Positions 1 to 4,784 of a stretch of DNA of 5,173 nt are shown here, in pieces. Every line of letters starts with the position of its first letter. Position 1 is the stretch's first letter. The stretch comes from JBKHHU01 sp046539045 (lineage in GTDB: Bacteria; Planctomycetota; Phycisphaerae; SM23-33), in the NCBI GenBank assembly GCA_046539045.1, contig JBKHHU010000223.1, forward strand, positions 1 through 5,173, given 5' to 3'. The notes under the pieces are model-generated. The model did not search any database and was not told the DNA's origin. It saw only the letters and a list, made by a program, of their open reading frames with translations. The position numbers and the translations under genes were made by a program.

Positions 1-740
1 GGCAGATCGGTGACGGCCGACAGCAAGAAGCCGCCCAAGCCGCTGATCGCACCGAACGCGACGGCCAGCACGATGGCCCGGCCGGTTCCCCGAACGAGTT
101 GGAACGCGGCAGCGGCGGGGTTCGTGATGAGGCTGTAGATCATGAGACCGCCGACCGTCTGGAAGTTCACGGTCATCAACACGGCCGTCAGGATGAGGAA
201 CCCCGTCCACACTCCCGTGGCTCGTATGCCGACAGCTTGGGCGTCGATGCGCGAGAACAGGATCGCCCGCATCTCCTTACCGAAGGCAAGGACGAACAGC
301 CCCAGCGCGGCGCTTGCTCCAAGCATCAGCCACACGTCCGACCATCGGCAGTAGAGTAGACTCCCCCAGAGCAGGCTGCGAACATCGTTGTCGCTTCGTC
401 CGAACACCTGAAACAGCCCGAAACCAACGAACGCCAGGCCCATGGTCACGGAGAACAGCAGTCCCATGATCACGTTGGCGTCCATGTTTATCTTTCTGGG
501 ATCGGACAGGCCCAACGCCAACGCCGTAACGGCCGCTCCTGCCAATGCCGGCAAGAGAAGCATTGACCCTTGCAGGCCCGCCAATGCTCCGAAGACCGCA
601 CCGGCGAGAGCAGCGTGAGCCACACAGACGCCCAAGAACGGAATCCGCATGCCGACGATGTACACACTCAGCAGCCCGCTGGAACCGCCTGCCAGCAGGC
701 CGCCCGCCATCACCGGAGCCCAGAACGCCAGATCAAGCAT
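1..740 (-). CDS. Metal ABC transporter permease, ZnuB/MntB family (ABC-3), 3' end cut by window edge
   Basis: Membrane subunit of a transition-metal importer in the inner membrane. About 246 residues are visible. They form a string of hydrophobic segments (roughly 8-30, 36-56, 60-78, 90-112, 136-153, 177-193, 195-214, 222-245). Residues 24-56 (LLSVYIVGMRIPFLGVCVAH, then AALAG) match the family's conserved amino-terminal block, usually seen as RR-(M)-x-LIGDALSHA-LPG. Residues 167-215 carry the second family block, DAQAVGIR followed by QTVGGLMIYSLITNPAAAA. Family members are usually about 260-290 residues, so perhaps 20-40 residues lie beyond base 1. The ATG at 740 overlaps the ATPase stop by 8 bases (ATGCTTGA), and a GGGGGAG stretch lies a few bases upstream of it. 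The metal cannot be read from the permease; zinc, manganese, iron or nickel are all possible, and the nearby nikR favours nickel. Confidence 0.93.
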   Translation of the reverse strand, partial: MLDLAFWAPVMAGGLLAGGSSGLLSVYIVGMRIPFLGVCVAHAALAGAVFGALAGLQGSMLLLPALAGAAVTALALGLSDPRKINMDANVIMGLLFSVTMGLAFVGFGLFQVFGRSDNDVRSLLWGSLLYCRWSDVWLMLGASAALGLFVLAFGKEMRAILFSRIDAQAVGIRATGVWTGFLILTAVLMTVNFQTVGGLMIYSLITNPAAAAFQLVRGTGRAIVLAVAFGAISGLGGFLLSAVTDL

Positions 741-1536
741 GGACCTGCTCCCCCGGCACGACGGCAAATCGCCCGCCGCTGCGCACGATGGAGAGGCCCG
801 GCCCGTATAGATCGGCAACCGTGCTCGTGGTCAGGACCTCCTGCGGGCTCCCGTCGGCCCGCAGCCGTCCGTCTTCCAGCACGACGACACGACCACACGA
901 CGTGGGCAGGACCTCCAGTTCGTGGCAGACCAGCACCACGGTCAGTTTCATGGAATCGTAGAGATGGTCGATGGTCTCCACGATCCGCTCGCGCCATCCG
1001 AGGTCGAGGTTGGCGGTCGGTTCATCCAGAAGCAGTAGTTCCGGATGCTGGACCATGGCGCGCGCGATCAATGTCTTGCGCTGCTCTCCGCCGGAGAGCT
1101 CGCTGAAGCCCCGCTTCGCCAGCGCGGCCAGGCCCAGACGATCAACCCATTCGTCCACGATGCCCCAGTCTTCGCGCCGCAGCGGCCGTAGAAGCCCGGC
1201 TATCCCTGTTCGACCAATGGCAACGACCTCACGGACCGTGAGGGGCATTTCGCTACGGGCTGGGAGCATCTGCGGCACAAATCCGATTCGCCGGCGAAGC
1301 TTGGCTAACTCACCGGAGGAAAGCCTGACCACGTCCGTTCCCAGGACTGAGACCCGCCCGCGAACGGCCCCCTGCATGCCAAGCAGACACCGAAGCAACG
1401 TGCTCTTGCCCGCTCCGTTCGGCCCGAGCAGGCCGAGCAATTCTCCTTTGGATACTGTCAGACCAGGGACGTCCAAGATCGCACGCCCGCCGGCGCGGAC
1501 AACCAGACTGTCGCATTCGATGGCGTGAAGCGTCAT
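733..1536 (-). CDS. Metal ABC transporter ATP-binding protein (ZnuC/MntA-like)
   Basis: ATPase that powers the adjacent permease from the cytoplasmic side. The 267-residue protein has every motif of a working ABC nucleotide-binding domain. Walker A is GPNGAGKST at 38-46, the Q-loop is Q89 (FVPQ), and the signature is LSGGE at 147-151. Walker B is LLLLDE at 167-172, followed by the D-loop ANLD (175-178) and the H-loop H205 (in VCHE). Length and the VPQ motif fit the ZnuC/MntA/TroB group. The start at 1536 overlaps the binding-protein stop as ATGA, with AAGGCGG about 7 bases upstream. The stop runs 8 bases into the permease gene, so all three importer subunits are probably co-translated. Substrate specificity is not encoded in this subunit. 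Confidence 0.95.
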   Translation of the reverse strand: MTLHAIECDSLVVRAGGRAILDVPGLTVSKGELLGLLGPNGAGKSTLLRCLLGMQGAVRGRVSVLGTDVVRLSSGELAKLRRRIGFVPQMLPARSEMPLTVREVVAIGRTGIAGLLRPLRREDWGIVDEWVDRLGLAALAKRGFSELSGGEQRKTLIARAMVQHPELLLLDEPTANLDLGWRERIVETIDHLYDSMKLTVVLVCHELEVLPTSCGRVVVLEDGRLRADGSPQEVLTTSTVADLYGPGLSIVRSGGRFAVVPGEQVHA

Positions 1537-2348
1537 GGACTGGCCGCCTTGACCAAAGCATCAACGTTGGACTCGATCAGATCATCGAAGGACGTGTGAT
1601 CACTGCTTAACGCAGGGAAGTTGCCGAAGACGACCACCCTCGCACCGAGCCTTTCCGCCAGGGCATCCGCCACGCGACGGCCTTCCGGCCGGTTTGCGAT
1701 GATCAGCTTCACGCCGGCCTGTTCGCCTTGCCGGACGGCGTGATCCACCTGCCTCACACCGGCCGAGTCTGCTCCTGCGAACACGGCTACGGGGCGAAGG
1801 CCCAGCCATCGACAGAACGCCTCTTGATGGCTGCTGGCGATTACCGACCGGTCGCGCAGAGCGACCACCCTTTGGCGACACAGGGCGGAGGTCTGTTCGA
1901 TGCGGGCCCGGATGGCCGCAAGACGCTGATCCGCCGTCGCGCGGTCCAGCAAATCGGCTGCGATCAGGGCGTCGGCCGTCTGCCGGCAAGCCGCCAGGTA
2001 GCTTTCCGGCTCACAGAGGCCGCCCGAAATGCGTATCTCGGCAATACGCAGGCCGTCATCCTTGGCGCCGGCCAACTTCGTGTCGAGCGACTTCTGGAAG
2101 TCCAACCGCAGTAGTACGCGGCATCGACGGAGTTGCTGCACCTGACTCGGCCGGATGTCGAAGTGGCCGGGGCACATGCCGGGCTCGGCCAAACGCAAGA
2201 CTGATGTCGATTCGCCAAGCAGGTCCTTGACCGCGCACTCGAGCAGACTGTTCGTGGCTGCCACCGGCGCTGCCGGCTTATCTGAGTTCTTGCGGCAGCC
2301 CAAAGGCAGTACCGCCAATGCCGCCAATAGAAGAATGGATGCTCGCAT
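1533..2348 (-). CDS. Metal ABC transporter substrate-binding lipoprotein, TroA/ZnuA superfamily (cluster A-I)
   Basis: Captures a metal ion outside the cytoplasmic membrane and delivers it to the permease. The chosen 271-residue start (ATG at 2348) gives MRASILLLAALAVLPLGC, a short lipoprotein signal with the probable lipidated Cys18; Pro at -3 makes the lipobox non-standard. An in-frame start at 2429 would bury this signal inside the protein. Family signatures are EPGMCPGHFDIRPSQV (55-70), where H62 takes the place of the first metal ligand, and SSHQEAFCRWLGL (172-184), where H174 is the second. ANRPEG (218-223) marks the third-ligand region and D250-H251 the carboxy-terminal one. There is no His-rich loop as found in many zinc-specific ZnuA proteins. 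The CPGH block replaces the usual DPH. The gene begins 2 bases after the pseudopilin stop and has only a weak ribosome site. The metal is uncertain; nickel is inferred from nikR nearby. Confidence 0.88.
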   Translation of the reverse strand: MRASILLLAALAVLPLGCRKNSDKPAAPVAATNSLLECAVKDLLGESTSVLRLAEPGMCPGHFDIRPSQVQQLRRCRVLLRLDFQKSLDTKLAGAKDDGLRIAEIRISGGLCEPESYLAACRQTADALIAADLLDRATADQRLAAIRARIEQTSALCRQRVVALRDRSVIASSHQEAFCRWLGLRPVAVFAGADSAGVRQVDHAVRQGEQAGVKLIIANRPEGRRVADALAERLGARVVVFGNFPALSSDHTSFDDLIESNVDALVKAASP

Positions 2349-2350
2349 GA

Positions 2351-2998
2351 TCAAGGGCTCTTCATCTGAGGACCGTCTATGGAGGCAAAGCGAACCAGTA
2401 CACCGGTGTCCCGCGTGCCGGTGTACCACGTCTGCCGGCTAAGGGGCTGGTAGGGACTTTCGGACTTGGCGCTCTTGGGCTGCGGGCCAAGGCTCCATAC
2501 AGCCCATCTTACCGGAGCAGTCTTGTTATCGCCGCAGTACCGGCCTGTCGTGGACCGACATCGGGGGAAATCATCGGGTATCCACATCTCGTGGTCGTAT
2601 CCGGGACCGCCGTTGAGCAGGCCAGGCCCGGGGGCGGCGTACTTATAGGTATGGCCGGGATTGAATTCGTCTTCGACGGCCGCCGCCAGACCGCCATCGG
2701 GGGAACCCTTCGGCACATAGCCACCATCGGCCAGCTCTACCGGGAGCTGGCACCAGTGGTCGCGCATGTCGCTGTTGCAGTTGACGCGAACCGGTGGGTA
2801 CTTGCCGTCCTGATCCATGCCGTACATCTCCAAGGCCAAGCCAAGGCCGTAGAGCTCGGCATGGACCTTTGTCGCCTTGGTCATCTCTCGGACCGCACTG
2901 AGGGACGGAAGGAGGATAGACAGCAGCAGCGCCAAGATCGCGATGACCACCAGCAACTCGATTAGCGTAAAACCGCGAGTTGCCCGAGGTCCGCTCAT
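2351..2998 (-). CDS. Type II secretion/type IV pilin-like pseudopilin (GspG-like), prepilin N-terminal methylation domain
   Basis: Exported pilin-like protein. With the start at 2998 it is 215 residues: a 9-residue basic leader MSGPRATRG, cleavage expected between G9 and F10, and then FTLIELLVVIAILALLLSIL as the transmembrane assembly helix. E14 is the +5 glutamate. The region after the helix (LYGLGLALEMYGMDQDGKYP, 49-68) is of the GspG/prepilin type, and TYKYAAPG (117-124) with PGYDHEMW resembles the GspG carboxy-terminal fold. Four cysteines (74, 83, 147, 155) could form disulphides. The 2998 start makes an ATGA overlap with the PEP-CTERM gene. An alternative ATG at 3019 has GGAG 7 bases upstream and would add seven residues to the leader without changing the mature protein. 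No other pilus or secretion genes are visible, so what it assembles with is unknown. Its place directly before the metal-binding lipoprotein gene suggests a linked role (inference). Confidence 0.87.
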   Translation of the reverse strand: MSGPRATRGFTLIELLVVIAILALLLSILLPSLSAVREMTKATKVHAELYGLGLALEMYGMDQDGKYPPVRVNCNSDMRDHWCQLPVELADGGYVPKGSPDGGLAAAVEDEFNPGHTYKYAAPGPGLLNGGPGYDHEMWIPDDFPRCRSTTGRYCGDNKTAPVRWAVWSLGPQPKSAKSESPYQPLSRQTWYTGTRDTGVLVRFASIDGPQMKSP

Positions 2999-3981
2999 TT
3001 TCGGCGGCGTCTCAAGCATGCCAGCGCTCCGAATGTCAGGAGTGACAAGCTGGCCGGTTCCGGCACCACGCTGGTTACGAACAGTTCATAGCCCATCCGC
3101 CCGTTCGTGCCGCTGCCCGACTCCTGGTTGATGATCCCGTATGCGTCGAAAACACCGGTGGGGACATCGCCCAAGTCGTACAGGGGCATGCGAAAGTTCA
3201 GCGTGTGTCCCAGATCGTCGGCCACCGTGCAAAGCCGGTCATCCCACGCCGTTCCGTCCCATCCGCTGCTGTCGGTAAGTGTCAGCCCGTTCAATCGCAC
3301 ATACATGCCCTGATAGTGCTCTGCTCCCGTGTTCCGGGTCTGATCGAACATTGGATATTTTGAATCGTAGCCGTCGGCACTGGTGGAGGCGTACAGATCG
3401 CTGAGCGAGAGCGCCTCGGCCGTTGGCAAGCCGTAGTCGGCCGTAACCAGGCTGATCGAGAAGTTGTTGTCGCGAGTGGTGCGATGGGATTCATTGACAT
3501 TCCGCTTGCCGCCGTAGAAAAGTGACTTGTTGGCGGTTACCTCAACCAAGTCTCCCTGGCGAAACCGGCGCCCAGTCGCATCGTAGTTCACGCGGGTCAT
3601 CTCCGAAGTCCAGTCAGTCTCGTTGTAGGAGTTGCCAGCCGGAATCCACGGGCCCAAGCTGTTGTAGTTCTGGCCCATCCATAGGGCCGTGCCACCGCGG
3701 TCGTCGCCAACGCCTTGTATGAAGAGCTGCCACTCGCCGCCCATCCTCCCGTTGTCGGTATCGGTCGGTGAAGCGGTGGGGTCAAACGTAGGATCCAGCA
3801 TGTCCTCCGGATTGTTGAGGATCACGCCGGTGACGGTGAAGGGATGGCTCCCCGACCAGGTGGACACGCCGTCTTCATCTACGGCTTGGAGGTCCCGGTG
3901 CTTGGTTTCGGCACTGGCCGATGACGCGATGACGAGCAGGCTCCCGACCAACACAACCGATGCAACACGAGCGAGTTTCAT
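2995..3981 (-). CDS. PEP-CTERM sorting domain protein with signal peptide; tandem OB-fold-like body (inferred)
   Basis: First gene of the leftward operon; 328 residues. Residues 1-24 are a Sec signal peptide ending in the AxA-type site ASA before E25. The tail from 305 is VVPEPASLSLLTFGALACL followed by RRRRK: a PEP motif (307-309), a short hydrophobic helix and a basic end. That is the PEP-CTERM signal normally recognised by an exosortase/archaeosortase, pointing to the cell surface or extracellular matrix. The body (about 47-180 and 222-304) shows two blocks with an OB-fold-like pattern: TVTGVILN, WQLFIQ, TALWMG, GDLVEVTA; then YQGMYVRLNGLTLTD, GVFDAYGIIN, GYELFV. Such patterns occur in secreted nuclease-associated and carbohydrate- or nucleic-acid-binding modules, but no catalytic motif is visible. 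The start at 3981 has GAGGAG 7 bases upstream; the longer in-frame start at 4086 lies beyond the promoter and would bury the signal peptide. Function unknown; a surface metal-capture role is speculation from context. Confidence 0.88.
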   Translation of the reverse strand: MKLARVASVVLVGSLLVIASSASAETKHRDLQAVDEDGVSTWSGSHPFTVTGVILNNPEDMLDPTFDPTASPTDTDNGRMGGEWQLFIQGVGDDRGGTALWMGQNYNSLGPWIPAGNSYNETDWTSEMTRVNYDATGRRFRQGDLVEVTANKSLFYGGKRNVNESHRTTRDNNFSISLVTADYGLPTAEALSLSDLYASTSADGYDSKYPMFDQTRNTGAEHYQGMYVRLNGLTLTDSSGWDGTAWDDRLCTVADDLGHTLNFRMPLYDLGDVPTGVFDAYGIINQESGSGTNGRMGYELFVTSVVPEPASLSLLTFGALACLRRRRK

Positions 3982-3988
3982 GAGCGTT

Positions 3989-3994
3989 CTCCTC
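3989..3994 (-). promoter_or_regulatory. Ribosome binding site of the PEP-CTERM gene
   Basis: GAGGAG on the minus strand with 7 bases to the ATG at 3981. This site decides in favour of the 328-residue start over the longer in-frame ATG at 4086. Confidence 0.75.
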
Positions 3995-4003
3995 ACTTCA
4001 CTT

Positions 4004-4046
4004 CCGGTCAAGCTGACCACGAAACCGCAAAGGCATGCTTGACCGG
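4004..4046 (-). repeat. 10-bp perfect inverted repeat in the leader of the leftward operon (possible regulatory hairpin)
   Basis: CCGGTCAAGC (4004-4013) is the exact reverse complement of GCTTGACCGG (4037-4046), with a 23-base interval. If the leftward transcript starts near 4068, both arms lie in its untranslated leader and would form a stem whose 3' side ends about 10 bases before the ribosome site. The 4004-4013 arm can instead pair in part with its neighbour: GGTCA (4006-4010) and TGACC (4014-4018) make a small competing hairpin with a 3-base loop. The other arm contains the TTGACC proposed as -35 of the rightward promoter, so a DNA-level operator is the alternative reading. There is no following T-run, so it is not a standard terminator. 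Confidence 0.55.
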
Positions 4047-4067
4047 CTGCCAAGGCGGTATTACGAT
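4039..4067 (+). promoter_or_regulatory. Predicted sigma70-type promoter for methyltransferase-nikR
   Basis: TTGACC (4039-4044) and TACGAT (4062-4067) are separated by exactly 17 bases, matching 5/6 and 4/6 of the TTGACA/TATAAT consensus. Transcription would start near 4074, giving a leader of about 42 bases to the ATG at 4116. The -10 box falls in the left arm of the 4058-4084 palindrome, where a bound repressor would block it. No other good match was seen for this direction. Confidence 0.5.
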
Positions 4068-4084
4068 TACAAAAATCGTATGAC
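4058..4084. promoter_or_regulatory. Palindromic operator candidate, probably for NikR
   Basis: The perfect core is TACGATT (4062-4068) and AATCGTA (4074-4080) around a 5-base centre. The symmetry continues imperfectly outward to GTATTACG (4058-4065) against CGTATGAC (4077-4084), giving a 27-base site centred on 4071. The established E. coli NikR operator is GTATGA-N16-TCATAC, 28 bases. Here the left outer hexamer GTATTA matches 5/6, while the right outer hexamer matches poorly. The half-site ATTACGA also resembles Zur boxes (TCGTAATnATTACGA), but the arms here face the wrong way for a Zur box. Both predicted -10 boxes lie inside the site and nikR is encoded two genes downstream, so NikR is the preferred guess. 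Confidence 0.5.
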
Positions 4085-4103
4085 ACGCACTCGTATTACG
4101 CAA
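4075..4103 (-). promoter_or_regulatory. Predicted sigma70-type promoter for the leftward five-gene operon
   Basis: On the minus strand TTGCGT (4103-4098) is followed after 17 bases by TACGAT (4080-4075). The -35 is weak (3/6) and the -10 is 4/6. Transcription would start near 4068, giving a leader of about 87 bases that includes the 4004-4046 inverted repeat. The -10 is the right arm of the operator palindrome, so this promoter and the rightward one overlap head-on and would compete for polymerase. A less likely alternative is TGTCAT with TAATAC further downstream. Confidence 0.4.
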
Positions 4104-4115
4104 GAGGATTTTCGT

Positions 4116-4733
4116 ATGAACGTCTCGGACCCGCGAATCGCATACTTCGACGCCCTGGCCGGCCGCTGGGACGATGAGGAACCCTCCAGCCAGACCATGA
4201 CCGACAGGCTCAGTCAGCATGCCGATATGCTGGCCCTCAAGGTGGGGCAGTCCCTCTTGGAGGTCGGCTGCGGGACCGGCAAGACGACCGCGTGGCTGGC
4301 TGCCCAGGTCGCGCCGGGGCGGGTGACGGCCGTCGACTTCGCGCCTGAGATGGTCGCCCGCGCCAGTGCCAAGGGCATCGATGCGGATTTCGCCTGTCTC
4401 GACGTGTGCCGCGACCGCCTGGACCAGAGCCGGTACGACGTGATCCTGTGTTTCCACAGCTTTCCGCACTTTCGCGACCAGCCCGCCGCTTTGAGCAACT
4501 TCGCCCGCGCCTTGAAACCGGCGGGACGGCTGATCGTCATGCACCTGGCCGGCAGCGCCCACATCAACGGCTTCCACGCCGGTCTCGAGGGTCCCGTCAA
4601 CGACGACATCCTGCCCGTCGGCCAGGCGTGGGAACCGTTGCTCAACGCCGCAGGTCTGCGCCTTACATCCTTGGTTGATCGGGAAGACCTGTTCTTCCTG
4701 GACGCCGTTCGTGAGAGCCGTTGCGCCGACTGA
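4116..4733 (+). CDS. Class I SAM-dependent methyltransferase
   Basis: Predicted soluble 205-residue enzyme that transfers a methyl group from S-adenosylmethionine; the acceptor is unknown. Motif I is LLEVGCGTG (47-55). Motif II is VTAVDFAPEM (70-79), with D74 expected to bind the SAM ribose. The following acidic residue is D96 in ACLD. Motif IV is YDVILCFHSFPHF (107-119), and the post-motif strand is LKPAGRLIVMH (133-143). The segment H143, HINGFH (149-154), then DDILP (163-167), resembles a subgroup of small methyltransferases with conserved FPHF and H-x-N-x-x-H features. The start at 4116 is chosen because AAGAGGA (4102-4108) lies 7 bases upstream; longer in-frame ATGs at 4035 and 4080 lack such a site, and the first precedes the predicted promoter. 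It is followed after 51 bases by nikR on the same strand, suggesting a metal-related role such as metallophore or cofactor modification (inference only). Confidence 0.9.
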   Translation: MNVSDPRIAYFDALAGRWDDEEPSSQTMTDRLSQHADMLALKVGQSLLEVGCGTGKTTAWLAAQVAPGRVTAVDFAPEMVARASAKGIDADFACLDVCRDRLDQSRYDVILCFHSFPHFRDQPAALSNFARALKPAGRLIVMHLAGSAHINGFHAGLEGPVNDDILPVGQAWEPLLNAAGLRLTSLVDREDLFFLDAVRESRCAD

Positions 4734-4735
4734 GC

Positions 4736-4763
4736 TTGAAAACGGCGGCAGCCCCTGTAGGAT
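4736..4763 (+). promoter_or_regulatory. Possible internal promoter for nikR
   Basis: TTGAAA (4736-4741) and TAGGAT (4758-4763) with a 16-base spacer fit sigma70 at 5/6 and 4/6. A small inverted repeat, CCCTG (4753-4757) and CAGGG (4767-4771), overlaps the -10. The gap between the methyltransferase and nikR is only 51 bases with no terminator, so read-through from the upstream promoter is equally likely. Confidence 0.25.
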
Positions 4764-4772
4764 GATCAGGGA

Positions 4773-4779
4773 AAGGAGG
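4773..4779 (+). promoter_or_regulatory. Ribosome binding site of nikR
   Basis: AAGGAGG, a full match to the anti-Shine-Dalgarno sequence, lies 5 bases before the ATG at 4785. It fixes the start and implies strong translation. Confidence 0.8.
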
Positions 4780-4784
4780 CGGCC

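Larger units (their letters stand above)
4058..4119 (+). repeat. Four GTAT(T/G)A direct repeats in the divergent region
   Basis: GTATTA at 4058, GTATGA at 4078, GTATTA at 4093 and GTATGA at 4114 lie in the same orientation, 20, 15 and 21 bases apart. The T and G forms alternate, and the last three are preceded by TC. GTATGA is the half-site sequence of the classical nik operator. The third copy sits inside the 9-base palindrome CGTATTACG (4092-4100), and the fourth overlaps the methyltransferase start codon. The first two also form the arms of the 4058-4084 palindrome. Confidence 0.4.

Noticed and set aside
99..359. Plus-strand open frames over the permease (also 142-354)
   Set aside because: The minus strand encodes a convincing ZnuB-type permease here; the plus frames are Arg/His-rich, low-complexity shadows.
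545..1528. Plus-strand open frames of 138, 178 and 185 codons
   Set aside because: They are antisense to the ATPase and permease, contain no domain motifs, and are rich in Arg, Pro and Ser as expected for shadow frames.
2349..2429. Amino-terminal extension of the binding lipoprotein starting at 2429
   Set aside because: It overlaps the pseudopilin coding sequence and would place the lipoprotein signal 27 residues inside the protein; the ATG at 2348 is far better.
4004..4046. Rho-independent terminator
   Set aside because: The 23-base loop is long, no T-run follows on either strand, and the position is the leader of an operon.
4058..4084. Zur box reading of the palindrome
   Set aside because: The ATTACGA and AATCGTA halves resemble Zur half-sites, but their order and spacing (everted, 5-base centre) do not match the 7-1-7 Zur arrangement, and no Fur-family gene is visible while nikR is.
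3982..4086. Amino-terminal extension of the PEP-CTERM protein starting at 4086
   Set aside because: It would bury a standard signal peptide, begins upstream of the predicted leftward promoter start, and lacks the GAGGAG site found before 3981.
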